Assembly (NCBI GenBank): GCA_031291115.1
Contig: JARLJQ010000010.1
Location: 113,605 to 177,604 of the forward strand
Length of the DNA stretch: 64,000 bases
From: Legionella sp.
GTDB lineage: Bacteria; Pseudomonadota; Gammaproteobacteria; Legionellales; Legionellaceae
Direction of reading: 5' to 3'
Below, piece by piece: positions 7,395-16,429 of this stretch. Made by a program: the position numbers and the translations under genes. The notes beneath the pieces were generated by a model. That model had not been told where the DNA came from. It saw nothing but the letters and a program-made list of their open reading frames with translations, and searched no databases. Every line of letters starts with the position of its first letter. Within the stretch, counting starts at the first letter, position 1.

Positions 7395-9992
7395 ATGACT
7401 ACGCCAGACACTACTATTTACTTAGAAAACTATAAAGCGCCATTATTTGCAGTAGAGACTGTAAGCCTGGATTTTGATTTATATGACGATCATGCTTTAG
7501 TCAGCAGTGAGCTGAAACTAAAACGCCAACATAAAGGTGCTTTGCACTTATTTGGCGATGAGCTGGAATTAGTGAGTGTACATCTGAATGGGAAGAAGCT
7601 TATGCCTGCGGATTACACATTATCTGAAGACTCTTTAATTATTGACCAGTGCCCAGATGAGTTGACACTAAACATTGTAACGCGTATTTATCCTCAAGAT
7701 AATACGAAGTTATCCGGGCTTTATCGTTCGAATCACTTATTTTGCACGCAATGTGAGGCAGAAGGGTTTCGCAGAATTACTTATTTTCTAGATAGGCCAG
7801 ATGTCTTAGCCACCTATACAACGCGTATTACAGCCGATAAAAAGCAGTATCCCATTTTATTATCTAATGGTAATTTAATCGATTCAGGTGATGCGCCTAA
7901 TGGCCGGCATTGGGTTGTTTGGCAAGATCCTTTTAAGAAGCCTTCTTACTTGTTTGCTTTGGTTGCCGGTGATCTAGCTTGTATGAGTGATGAATTCGTT
8001 ACCTCATCAGGCAGAACCGTTGATTTGCATATCTATGTTGAGCCAGGAAATGAAGATAAATGCGGTCATGCAATGGCGTCTTTGAAAAATTCCATGCGTT
8101 GGGATGAAGAAGTTTATGGCCGCGAATACGATTTAGATATTTTTATGATCGTGGCAGTAAGTGATTTCAACATGGGTGCTATGGAAAATAAAGGTTTAAA
8201 TATCTTTAATTCCAAATACATTCTGGCACGTCCTGATACAGCAACTGATCAGGATTTTGCAGATGTAGAAGGTGTTGTGGCGCATGAGTATTTTCACAAT
8301 TGGACGGGTAACCGGGTGACCTGTCGTGATTGGTTCCAGTTAAGTTTGAAAGAAGGCTTAACCGTATTTCGTGATCAAGAATTTTCACGTGATATGAATT
8401 CCCGCGATGTAAACCGAATTACGGATGTGAAGACCTTACGTGCGTCTCAATTTCCCGAAGACGCTAGTGCCATGGCACATCCTGTAAGACCTGAGTCGTA
8501 TCAGGAAATCAATAATTTTTACACGGCAACTATTTATAATAAAGGCGCTGAAGTAATTCGTATGCAGCACACTTTATTAGGTGTAGAGCGCTATCGACGT
8601 GGTATGGATTTATATTTTGAACGTCATGATGGCCAAGCAGTAACTATCGATGATTTTGTTGCGGCGATGGAAGATGCTAATGGCATGGATTTAACTCAGT
8701 TTAAACGCTGGTACAGTCAGGCCGGTACCCCAGAGGTTGTTGTGACCAGCACTTATGATAAAGGACAGCTTACTTTAACGATGAAGCAAAGTTGCCTGCC
8801 AACACCTGAATGCCTTGATAAAAAACCATTCCATATCCCCGTTCGTATTGCCTTATTTGATTCTAAAGGCCAATTAATGCCCGTGGATAAAGAGATTTTA
8901 GGGTTAACTGAAGCAGAACAAGTGTTTCACTTTACTGGTTTAAGTGAAAAACCGGTTATTTCTTTACTTAGAGAGTTTTCCGCACCAATTAAATTAAAGC
9001 ATGAGCTCAGTCAAGATGAGTTAATCTTTTTAGTGCGTCATGAAGCAGACGGTTATGCTAAATGGGATGCAGCACAGCGTTTGGTATTAAACTGCATTAA
9101 AAAATGTTTAGGTCAACCTGCTAGTGAATGGCAAGTTCCCGCAGCATTAATTGAAGCGTTTAAACATGTATTGTTGGATGAGTCATTAGATGCTGATTTG
9201 CGCGCTGAATTAATGATTCCACCTTGTTTTGAGGAAGTTGCGGCAATGGTTGATTCGGTTGATGTAACTGCTGTTGAGGCGGTACGGGATTATTTCCGCA
9301 CGCAACTGGGCTTGCATCTTTTTGATGAAGCAAAGTCTATGTATCAAGATTTATGGCAGGCAGAAGATCACAGTATGAATGGCCCTGCTTATGGCCGCAG
9401 AAAATTACGCAATGTGTGCTTGTCGATGATGATGAGAGCTAAAGAGGACACTGTTTTAGACTTGTGTCAGCAGCAATTTGTCATGGCGAAAACTATGACG
9501 GATCAAATCGCCAGTTTTTATTTATTAGTTAACTGCTCTAATCAGGGAATGCGTGAACAGGCTATTAATGATTTTTATGCACAATGGTCAAAGGATGAGT
9601 TGGTTTTAGATAAATGGTTTGCTATGCAAGCCAGTAGTGAGTTACCAAACACTTTAAGCCAGGTGAAAAACCTATTGAAACACCCTGAATTTAGTATCAC
9701 CAATCCCAATAAGGTTCGTTCTGTAGTCGGTGCGTTCTGTATGGCAAATCCGCGTAACTTCCATGCACCTGATGGTAGTGGTTATGCCTTTCTGGCAGAG
9801 ATGCTGGTAACTATGGATAAAATCAACCCGCAAATCGCGGCACGCCTGGCAAATCCTTTTACCCGATGGCAACGCTACGACAAGCCCAGACAAAAATTGA
9901 TGCGTCAGCAATTAGAGCAATTGGCAAAACTGGAATTATCTCGTGATGTGGCAGAAGTCGTATCCAAGAGTCTGGTTGCCAAAATAAACTAA
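7395..9992 (+). CDS. pepN: Aminopeptidase N (M1 family)
   Basis: The 865-aa protein is collinear with E. coli PepN (870 aa). It has the substrate-anchoring GAMEN motif near 261-265, the zinc site H297-E298-x-x-H301 and distal ligand E320, the same residue numbers as in E. coli. It is a cytosolic broad-specificity aminopeptidase that finishes degradation of peptides made by ATP-dependent proteases. No signal peptide is present. A monocistronic unit is likely, with the palindromic element at 10001-10086 just after the stop as a possible terminator. Confidence 0.96.
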   Translation: MTTPDTTIYLENYKAPLFAVETVSLDFDLYDDHALVSSELKLKRQHKGALHLFGDELELVSVHLNGKKLMPADYTLSEDSLIIDQCPDELTLNIVTRIYPQDNTKLSGLYRSNHLFCTQCEAEGFRRITYFLDRPDVLATYTTRITADKKQYPILLSNGNLIDSGDAPNGRHWVVWQDPFKKPSYLFALVAGDLACMSDEFVTSSGRTVDLHIYVEPGNEDKCGHAMASLKNSMRWDEEVYGREYDLDIFMIVAVSDFNMGAMENKGLNIFNSKYILARPDTATDQDFADVEGVVAHEYFHNWTGNRVTCRDWFQLSLKEGLTVFRDQEFSRDMNSRDVNRITDVKTLRASQFPEDASAMAHPVRPESYQEINNFYTATIYNKGAEVIRMQHTLLGVERYRRGMDLYFERHDGQAVTIDDFVAAMEDANGMDLTQFKRWYSQAGTPEVVVTSTYDKGQLTLTMKQSCLPTPECLDKKPFHIPVRIALFDSKGQLMPVDKEILGLTEAEQVFHFTGLSEKPVISLLREFSAPIKLKHELSQDELIFLVRHEADGYAKWDAAQRLVLNCIKKCLGQPASEWQVPAALIEAFKHVLLDESLDADLRAELMIPPCFEEVAAMVDSVDVTAVEAVRDYFRTQLGLHLFDEAKSMYQDLWQAEDHSMNGPAYGRRKLRNVCLSMMMRAKEDTVLDLCQQQFVMAKTMTDQIASFYLLVNCSNQGMREQAINDFYAQWSKDELVLDKWFAMQASSELPNTLSQVKNLLKHPEFSITNPNKVRSVVGAFCMANPRNFHAPDGSGYAFLAEMLVTMDKINPQIAARLANPFTRWQRYDKPRQKLMRQQLEQLAKLELSRDVAEVVSKSLVAKIN

Positions 9993-10000
9993 AATTGACG

Positions 10001-10086
10001 CCGTCGTCCAGAGCGAAGCGAAGGACCTCCCATCAGATGGCACGGTGCCAAATTCGGGAGGTCCTTCGCTTCGCACTGGACGACGG
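10001..10086. repeat. Family A palindromic element, complete copy
   Basis: Arms at 10001-10031 and 10056-10086 are inverted repeats beginning CCGTCGTCCAGAGCGAAGCG, with only a few mismatches. The centre contains a small palindrome, GGCACGGTGCC. It lies between the convergent pepN and 2H-phosphoesterase genes and supplies the last codons of the latter. It is probably a non-autonomous repeat and a strong bidirectional hairpin. Confidence 0.85.
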
Positions 10087-10857
10087 TAACTCAGTCTGCG
10101 CTAAATCAAATGCATTTAACTCTTTAACGATCTGTCCTTGAGCATCAGCAATACCAACACCAATTGAATAAGCATTCGCTTTAACCTGAGTTGAATGACT
10201 TTGCGCAAACTGACGAATCAGCTGCTGCAGTTGCGCGTACAATTGCGTACGTTCTTCCTTATCTAAATTCTCTGCTGTAAACACAGAGAAATGTGGATTA
10301 AAATAATTCAAAACATTCGGACTGCCGTATTGACTAAAAACCAACTGCCGCCCTTTATCTTGCGCAGCCCAGTCAGGGATTAGTGCATTCTTGTCACGCA
10401 GACTCGCTAGTGCATGTAAGGCCTGATTACTTAATTTCTGTATGCGTACCTCTTGAGCTACAGGCAGCATCACATAGCCACTGTTGTTGGCAATAAATTC
10501 TGAGGTCAAGAGCGTAATCGGGTGGTATTGGCTGGCTAATGCTTTTGCCTGCTTTATAATCAATGGAATCTGCTGTGCCTTGTAGTTTGTCATATATAAA
10601 GTGATATGCAATGGATGTTGGTTCAAATAAGGTTTAATTTGGTATCTACTTAATATATGATGTTGCTCTAAAAATTGATTAAACTCATTGATAAGTTTAT
10701 CGACTTGATTATCAGGTTTTAATTTAAGGTAGACATTAATCGACACGTTATCTGCAGTTACAGCAAAGCTTAGCAAATAACAGATTAAGCCAACGCATAA
10801 AGAAAGGAGAGAAGAATGTCTCAGCGTTTTGCAGTGGTTGGTAATCCTATTGATCAT
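10033..10857 (-). CDS. Periplasmic 2H phosphoesterase-like protein
   Basis: The 274-aa protein has a signal peptide (basic n-region, hydrophobic core, likely cut after TA near residue 35). It carries two H-x-T/S motifs spaced as in 2H phosphoesterases: HITLYM in the first half and HFSVF in the second. Family members hydrolyse cyclic phosphodiesters or 2'-5' linkages, but the substrate here is unknown. The ATG at 10857 lies inside divergent aroE. It has AGGAG seven bases upstream, and the signal peptide needs this start. About 20 C-terminal residues ([20 protein letters not shown]) are largely encoded by the palindromic element, so the native C-terminus was probably replaced. Confidence 0.7.
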   Translation of the reverse strand: MINRITNHCKTLRHSSLLSLCVGLICYLLSFAVTADNVSINVYLKLKPDNQVDKLINEFNQFLEQHHILSRYQIKPYLNQHPLHITLYMTNYKAQQIPLIIKQAKALASQYHPITLLTSEFIANNSGYVMLPVAQEVRIQKLSNQALHALASLRDKNALIPDWAAQDKGRQLVFSQYGSPNVLNYFNPHFSVFTAENLDKEERTQLYAQLQQLIRQFAQSHSTQVKANAYSIGVGIADAQGQIVKELNAFDLAQTELPSSSAKRRTSRIWHRAI

Positions 10858-11625
10858 AGTTTATCTCCTGTTATTCATCAGTATTTTGCCAAACAAACCA
10901 AGGTGCAGCTTACTTATGAAAAAATTAAAGGCGAAGACTCATCCTTTGAGCAGCAAGTATCTGATTTTTTTGCCCAAGATGGCAAGGGGCTTAATATTAC
11001 TTTGCCGTTTAAGCAAAGGGCTTTTGCAATGGCCGCTCAAGTCACTGAGCGTTGCAAGCAGGCGGGTTCTGCCAATACCTTATGGATGAGTAACCAGCAA
11101 TTACACGCGGACAATACCGATGGAATAGGTCTGACGCGCGATTTAAGCCATCATATCTATTTGCCTGGAAAGCGTGTCTTGATTTTAGGCTCCGGGGGCG
11201 CTGCACGTGGAATTATTTATCCTTTACTTGAAAACCATCTTGCCAGCCTGACGGTTGCTACTCGTACTGCTGCAACGGCGGAGGAATTTCAGCAAGCATT
11301 CCCGCAAGTATTTTGTTGCAGTCTTGATAAATTAACAGGGGCGTTTGATTTGGTGATTAATGCTACTTCAGCCAGTTTGACTGATGAATTCATTGCTTTG
11401 CCCGAAGAGTGTTTAGCGCAAAAGCCATTATGTTACGATTTATCTTATAAGCAGCAGCAAGCAACTGTTTTTATGCATCATGCCCGTGATTTGGGCTGTG
11501 TTGCAATGGATGGTTTAGGCATGCTGGTAGAACAAGCCGCAGAAGCATTTTTTATTTGGCATGGAATCAAACCTGCGGGACAAGAAGTTTTGAACTGTTT
11601 ACGTCAAGCGAGGATCTGCCCCTAA
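10816..11625 (+). CDS. aroE: Shikimate dehydrogenase
   Basis: The 269-aa protein is typical AroE. It has the N-terminal shikimate-binding NPIDHSLSP, the LNITLPFKQ segment with the catalytic lysine, the nucleotide-binding GSGGAARGI and a late [12 protein letters not shown] helix. It reduces 3-dehydroshikimate to shikimate with NADPH in aromatic amino acid synthesis. The start has AAGGAGAG upstream. Its first 42 nt overlap the start of the divergent 2H-phosphoesterase gene. Its stop lies 4 nt from the end of the convergent patatin gene. Confidence 0.96.
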   Translation: MSQRFAVVGNPIDHSLSPVIHQYFAKQTKVQLTYEKIKGEDSSFEQQVSDFFAQDGKGLNITLPFKQRAFAMAAQVTERCKQAGSANTLWMSNQQLHADNTDGIGLTRDLSHHIYLPGKRVLILGSGGAARGIIYPLLENHLASLTVATRTAATAEEFQQAFPQVFCCSLDKLTGAFDLVINATSASLTDEFIALPEECLAQKPLCYDLSYKQQQATVFMHHARDLGCVAMDGLGMLVEQAAEAFFIWHGIKPAGQEVLNCLRQARICP

Positions 11626-11629
11626 ATAA

Positions 11630-12745
11630 TCACTTAAAAAAATCAGTGACTGATTGAGCAGAAGCAATAGTGTCTTGATAACCTAACTCAACTAATTCAC
11701 GCGTGAATTCACGTTCAAAAAGCAAAAAGCTTAAGAGATCACCTGAGTGATTTTTGGCACCTAATATATTGAGTAAATACCTAAGAAATGTAGGCAAGGT
11801 TTTAAAGTGAGCTTGAGCTACAGACGCCATGTCTTTGCTGGGGCGTAAGTGTAAGGTTGTAATCGGTCGCCATGGAGAATGACGTTTTTTCCACATGGAA
11901 AGCAGCATGGCAATTTCATTCATGCGATTCACCATTTCAATATCACGATCCAGGTTATCTAAAAAGAGTCCGTTGAGCATGCTACCTAAAATATGCGCAA
12001 AAGGAATTTCGTCATGATTTTTCAAGCTGTTTTTGTCCACAAAGGTATGCAGCGCTCTGGTTCCCAAAATCATAATTTTATCTACTTCAAAGCGAATGGC
12101 GCCTCGAAGAGGTGCAACTAAGCCCACGCTGCCATCACCATAGTGAAAGCCTTCGATGGGAACGGTTGGGAAGAATAAGGGTAAAGCACTGGAAGACAAA
12201 ATATGTTCTGCTTGAATCGTAACTCGTTCGCTGCTGTGGCGTGGATAGCTCCAATCAGTAAATTCAGAGCCACTGTGATCATAAAAAGAAATTGTTTGAT
12301 TGGTTTCGTAGCAGTTACTGATTATCTCCAGGGTCTTAAGATGTCCTGTTTTGATATTTCGGGCAATTTTAGTGAAGTCCAGTGTGTCATCAATTAACTC
12401 TTTGAGCGGCGTAGTATCTAGCAAATGACCTGCTTGGCGTTGCTTCATGATAAGTGTACTTACATTACGGAATACCGATTTACCTAATTCATAATTACTG
12501 GCTTTATATATTTGCTGACAATGAATTTCACTCCAAAGCACTTCCAGCTTCTCAAGGGCTGCTGGGAAGTCATCGGCATTTTCTGCCAGGACTACAGCAT
12601 TAATACTGCCCACGCTAACGCCACTGACCATATCAAACGGGAGTGTTTTGACTTGCAAAATTTGGCCAATAGCCTTGAGAACGCCAGCTTGATATGCGCC
12701 TCGGGCACCGCCACCTGCTAAATATAGGGCTTTTTTAGGCATCAT
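11630..12745 (-). CDS. Patatin-like phospholipase family protein
   Basis: The 371-aa protein has the patatin lipase features: oxyanion loop GGGARG at 11-16, nucleophile S44 in GVSVG, and a GDGSVG element near residue 207 giving the Asp of the Ser-Asp dyad. Such enzymes release fatty acids from phospholipids. Legionella has several, including the effector VipD. This one is short and begins directly at the catalytic domain, with no signal peptide or obvious translocation tail, so it may be a house-keeping enzyme. ATG at 12745 or 12742 could be the start. Confidence 0.88.
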   Translation of the reverse strand: MMPKKALYLAGGGARGAYQAGVLKAIGQILQVKTLPFDMVSGVSVGSINAVVLAENADDFPAALEKLEVLWSEIHCQQIYKASNYELGKSVFRNVSTLIMKQRQAGHLLDTTPLKELIDDTLDFTKIARNIKTGHLKTLEIISNCYETNQTISFYDHSGSEFTDWSYPRHSSERVTIQAEHILSSSALPLFFPTVPIEGFHYGDGSVGLVAPLRGAIRFEVDKIMILGTRALHTFVDKNSLKNHDEIPFAHILGSMLNGLFLDNLDRDIEMVNRMNEIAMLLSMWKKRHSPWRPITTLHLRPSKDMASVAQAHFKTLPTFLRYLLNILGAKNHSGDLLSFLLFEREFTRELVELGYQDTIASAQSVTDFFK

Positions 12746-12879
12746 TTTGTTTTTATTATAATTATTTAGTCTCTACTGAGAAATATAGTAGAGTTTTGGT
12801 GTGATTAGCAAGCGGCATCAGATGTTCTTAGTGTTTTATTGCTATATTAATAGTAACTAGGGTGATTTGTGGGTGCATC

Positions 12880-14193
12880 ATGGGATTTGAAGAAGTAAAA
12901 ATAACCGATGTAAAAGACAATGCAAAAAGCATTCTGCAAAAAATGCAGCAGCCTATTGATTACATCGTTTATGTTGACTTCGCTCCTATACTCTTTTCAA
13001 AACGAATACCTTTTTTATCCCGTTTTATTAACGATGTAAGTAAGACCGGTAATGCAGTGCTGCAATTAAGTAACTCGATAAATACTTTTCAGCATACTAC
13101 CGCCCCTGTTGCATTAACTCGCGGTCTGGAGTTTGGTGGTGTAGCCTTGGCGGCACTTGATTTTATTCTTATCCCAGTGATTTATCTGGCTTCTTATATC
13201 TTAAAGCAAGAAGTCCCTATTTCTTTAACTAATAATGCCAGATGGCTATTTTCCGGCATATTACTGGGGCTTACCTTGACTGCTATCTTAGCTCCTGTCA
13301 CCGCCTCAATTATTGCTTTGGTAACTGCTGGAATTGGTTTTGTTTTAAGTGGTTTTTTATTGAGTCGCGTACTATATGAGCGCTATCAATTAGCTAAAGA
13401 GCATAGAGCACTTAAAATTGTTCTAGCTACTGCTGAGGATGAAATGAGCACTTTAAAGAGTGCGGCAAGATTATTAGAAAATGAGTTAAGTCAGACTACT
13501 GATGTAACAGAATTAGCTATTATTGATAGTAAAATAGCTCTGTTGCAAGGCCGTTATCAGACAAAAAAAGAATTTATCACTGAATTAAAAGGAAAAAAAT
13601 TCGAAGTTGATGAAAAAATAAAAGCAGTGGGCTTCAGACATGTTTTAGATAAAAGCATAGGAATTCTTTTTAGCGCGCTAGCTGTGAGTGGCTTAGTAGT
13701 TTCTTTATTCTTTCCTCCGGTTGGTTTGGCCATCTTAACCACAGTGTCCATCGCCAGTATTGCCTATATTAGTATTAGGATTGCGGTGTCATTGATAAGT
13801 TCTTTGGTGAAATTTATTCAGAGTAAACTGCAAAAAACTTCAGAAGCTGACGTGGTAGCGCAAGATATTGAGCACAGAGAGGAGCTGAAAAAAGAGGGCT
13901 CCTATAGTTTTATGGCAGACCATTTGCCCGGGCATAAAGAAGTAGATCGACCTGTCACACCATCTCCTGCACGCACTGTAATGGAAAAACCCGATGAGTT
14001 AGTTCAATCCAGAACACGAGCTCATTCTACTGTGTCTCTATATGGTTTTTATTCTGCACCGCTGCTTCCTTTAGATGAGATAGGCGATGTGAAGTCGTCT
14101 CTTAAAGATATGACGGATCCGCAAACAGCTTCTGCTACGGATAAAGATAAGGATACTCGGGTTAATATGAAAGTTGAGAGAGAGCCTCGGTAA
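12880..14193 (+). CDS. Legionella-type membrane/coiled-coil protein, candidate Dot/Icm effector
   Basis: I do not recognise an enzymatic domain. From the ATG at 12880 the protein has 437 aa; a GTG at 12862 in frame is the alternative. Order of parts: a short soluble N-terminus, a first pair of hydrophobic helices, a helical, probably coiled-coil region of about 80-90 aa, a second hydrophobic hairpin, then a hydrophilic tail of about 110 aa rich in Ser, Arg, Asp and Lys. Two hydrophobic hairpins split by a coiled coil and a polar tail are common in membrane-targeted Legionella effectors. The gene is solitary. In L. pneumophila I recall an effector-list gene (lpg2806) near here. Confidence 0.6.
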   Translation: MGFEEVKITDVKDNAKSILQKMQQPIDYIVYVDFAPILFSKRIPFLSRFINDVSKTGNAVLQLSNSINTFQHTTAPVALTRGLEFGGVALAALDFILIPVIYLASYILKQEVPISLTNNARWLFSGILLGLTLTAILAPVTASIIALVTAGIGFVLSGFLLSRVLYERYQLAKEHRALKIVLATAEDEMSTLKSAARLLENELSQTTDVTELAIIDSKIALLQGRYQTKKEFITELKGKKFEVDEKIKAVGFRHVLDKSIGILFSALAVSGLVVSLFFPPVGLAILTTVSIASIAYISIRIAVSLISSLVKFIQSKLQKTSEADVVAQDIEHREELKKEGSYSFMADHLPGHKEVDRPVTPSPARTVMEKPDELVQSRTRAHSTVSLYGFYSAPLLPLDEIGDVKSSLKDMTDPQTASATDKDKDTRVNMKVEREPR

Positions 14194-14298
14194 GTCTTAA
14201 GCTATTTAGTGTTTGTTGCTTTAATTTTAATTCATAATGCATTGATAAAAATACAAAACTCCTTTAACGTAACCGTATGTTTCAAAGAAGGAAAATCA

Positions 14299-15801
14299 AT
14301 GCTGAACCTTTATCGCGAACAGCCACGCGCATTTCATATGATTTTTTTATTGGAATTATGGGAGCGATTCGGTTTTTATACGGTTCAAGGGATTTTCACT
14401 CTTTACTTCATTCGTTATCTGGGCTACACCGATATAGAATCATATTATATTTTCGGAGCTTATTCTGCTCTGGTTTATGGCATGGTGGCTTTAGGTGGCT
14501 ATTTAGGTGACAACATTTTGGGTACTAAGCGCACCATTGTGCTCGGACTTATTATTTTAGTTTTAGGCTATTCTTCATTGGCTCTTTTTGATAAAGAGCA
14601 TGTCTTTTTCGCGTTGGGTTTGATTTGTGTCGGTAATGGCATTTTTAAAGCAAATCCATCCAATCTGCTGTCCAAGTGCTATGAACCCAACGATCCGCGT
14701 TTACATGGCGGCTTTACTCTTTATTACATGGCAATCAATTTAGGTAGTATGATAGCTTTATTTTCCGGCCCCGAAATAGCGAGCCGTTATGGGTATTCTT
14801 ATGCTTATTTGATGAGTGCTATCGGTTTATTAATTGGACTTGCCAACTATGCGTTACAACGTAAATACGTTGCTCATATTAATACCGCGGCAGATCAACG
14901 CAAAATATCCTTACCTTATTGGCTTTTTATTATTTCCGGAGTTTTTTTGCTTACCTTGTGCTCCGCCTATTTATTACAGCATGTGCGCATTGCTAAAAAT
15001 CTGTTGTTGGTTATAACCAGTTTCGTGGTTATTTATTACGGTTATTTAGCTCGAAAAGAAAGCAGAGCTTCTTTAATTCGAATGGCTGTGGCTTTTATCT
15101 TGATGCTGGAGGCGGTTATTTTTTTCACTTTATATCAGCAAATGCCAACCTCACTTACTTTATTTGCCTTGCACAATGTAACACCCCAACTGTTTGGAAT
15201 TACTATTGATGCCCAAAGTTTTCAGGCACTCAATCCCATTTGGATAGTACTGATGAGTCCGGTCTTAGCGTATTTTTACCGCCGATTGAATCAGAAAAAA
15301 ATTTCCTATTCTATCGTTTATAAATTTGCTTCCGGTATGACCGTGTGTGCTCTAAGCTTTTTGTTACTTTATTTTGCACGCTTTTTTGCTACAGAATCCG
15401 GAATGGTTTCTTCCTGGTGGTTAGTGACTAGTTATTTATTCCAAAGTCTAGGTGAATTATTGGTTTCTGCTCTTGGGGTGGCCATGGTTGCAGAATTAGT
15501 GCCTGCACACATAGTGGGCTTTGTAATGGGGATGTGGTTTTTAACTTCTGCTGTTGCAGGATTTACAGGGGCGTGGGTTGCTTCCTATACGGCACTTCCT
15601 GAGCAGATTAAGCCAGGTATTGAATCTTTAATGATTTACACCAATGTATTTGCCTGCATTGGTTTAGTGACTTTAGTTGTGGCATTATTTATGTGGTTAA
15701 TAGCACCATTTTTAAGTCGTTATATCGTGGTAAAACCTACTGAAGTACATCAAGAGAACGTTGAGTCTATAGTATCTAATTACGCAACATCTGAGGTTTA
15801 A
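14299..15801 (+). CDS. POT (PTR2) family proton-dependent oligopeptide transporter
   Basis: The 500-aa protein from the ATG at 14299 (AGAAGGAAA upstream) begins MLNLYREQPRAFHMIFLLEL and has about 12 membrane helices. The POT signature ExxERF is present in ELWERFGFY in helix 1. These inner-membrane symporters import di- and tripeptides with protons. Upstream in-frame codons 14209-14298 lack a good start and are excluded. It is flanked by two candidate effector genes. Legionella grows on amino acids and peptides, which fits. Substrate specificity is not visible. Confidence 0.9.
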   Translation: MLNLYREQPRAFHMIFLLELWERFGFYTVQGIFTLYFIRYLGYTDIESYYIFGAYSALVYGMVALGGYLGDNILGTKRTIVLGLIILVLGYSSLALFDKEHVFFALGLICVGNGIFKANPSNLLSKCYEPNDPRLHGGFTLYYMAINLGSMIALFSGPEIASRYGYSYAYLMSAIGLLIGLANYALQRKYVAHINTAADQRKISLPYWLFIISGVFLLTLCSAYLLQHVRIAKNLLLVITSFVVIYYGYLARKESRASLIRMAVAFILMLEAVIFFTLYQQMPTSLTLFALHNVTPQLFGITIDAQSFQALNPIWIVLMSPVLAYFYRRLNQKKISYSIVYKFASGMTVCALSFLLLYFARFFATESGMVSSWWLVTSYLFQSLGELLVSALGVAMVAELVPAHIVGFVMGMWFLTSAVAGFTGAWVASYTALPEQIKPGIESLMIYTNVFACIGLVTLVVALFMWLIAPFLSRYIVVKPTEVHQENVESIVSNYATSEV

Positions 15802-15804
15802 ATA

Positions 15805-15832
15805 CTGCAGCCATCAGGATTGATGGCTGCAG
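15805..15832. terminator. Bidirectional hairpin terminator
   Basis: A perfect 12-bp stem CTGCAGCCATCA / TGATGGCTGCAG with a GGAT loop lies between the convergent POT transporter and lipoprotein genes. No long T-run follows. Confidence 0.55.
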
Positions 15833-15849
15833 CTGAATGATTTTGAGGA

Positions 15850-16125
15850 TTATCTACGGCCATGCCAGTGACGTCCACCATGGTATCCCCAGCCTCCATG
15901 ATGTCCCCAACCACCACGTGACCATCCTGCATTGCCCCAGCCCGTATTTCTCCATGCGGCATTGTTCCAGCCAGGGCGCCAAGCGCTGCGGTAATAATTA
16001 CCACCCCAGTAACTATTGGAATAATTACCGGTATAGTAATAGTTATTGGGTGATGCTGTAACGTAACAGCCACTTAAAAACATTGTTGGTAAAAATACCA
16101 GTAGTGCGATAAATAGCTTCCTCAT
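15850..16125 (-). CDS. Small Gly/Trp/His/Tyr-rich lipoprotein
   Basis: The 91-aa protein from the ATG at 16125 (AAGGA site in the leader) has a lipoprotein signal ending in the lipobox LSGC, with the lipidated Cys near residue 20. The rest is low-complexity: Asn/Tyr-rich first, then Trp/Gly/Arg and His/Gly repeats. A surface or outer-membrane structural role, or metal binding by histidines, is conceivable but not shown. Proteins of this composition are common in Legionella and Coxiella. Upstream in-frame codons to 16185 add no signal-like sequence and are excluded. Confidence 0.8.
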   Translation of the reverse strand: MRKLFIALLVFLPTMFLSGCYVTASPNNYYYTGNYSNSYWGGNYYRSAWRPGWNNAAWRNTGWGNAGWSRGGWGHHGGWGYHGGRHWHGRR

Positions 16126-16323
16126 GATCGCTTCCTTCCCTGTTGTAGGTATATTAATTATACGCCATGGTCTTTTATTTATCAAAAAAATAGGTGAATG
16201 TTTGTATTGTCCACAGCCTGTACAGAGGAATGGATTTTTTTTATTGCTAAGCGAGCCTGTTTAGGGTTAATTTGGTATAATTTAAGCCGTATATTTTGTT
16301 TTATTTAGACCCTTTTGCTCTCA

Positions 16324-16343
16324 ATTAATATTCTTTTAAGATA
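16324..16343 (+). promoter_or_regulatory. PmrA-like box upstream of candidate effector
   Basis: ATTAATATT-CT-TTTAAGATA closely matches the tandem PmrA consensus reported for Legionella effector genes, cTTAATatT-N2-cTTAATatT. A possible -10 (TAAACT) follows at 16349-16354, and the coding start lies 75-87 nt downstream. In AT-rich DNA chance matches occur. Confidence 0.5.
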
Positions 16344-16429
16344 AATTGGGTAAACTATGCGCATTTCATGGCATTTTGTTGTATCATGATTGCGTTAAAA
16401 GTAATTGGGGGTTTGATGTGATTGTGGGA

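Noticed and set aside
12800..12861. PmrA-like box upstream of the first candidate effector
   Set aside because: CTTAGTGTT resembles one half-site but the second half does not match.
16386..16421. 11-codon leader ORF overlapping the GTG at 16418
   Set aside because: It has no ribosome site and such short frames are frequent by chance.
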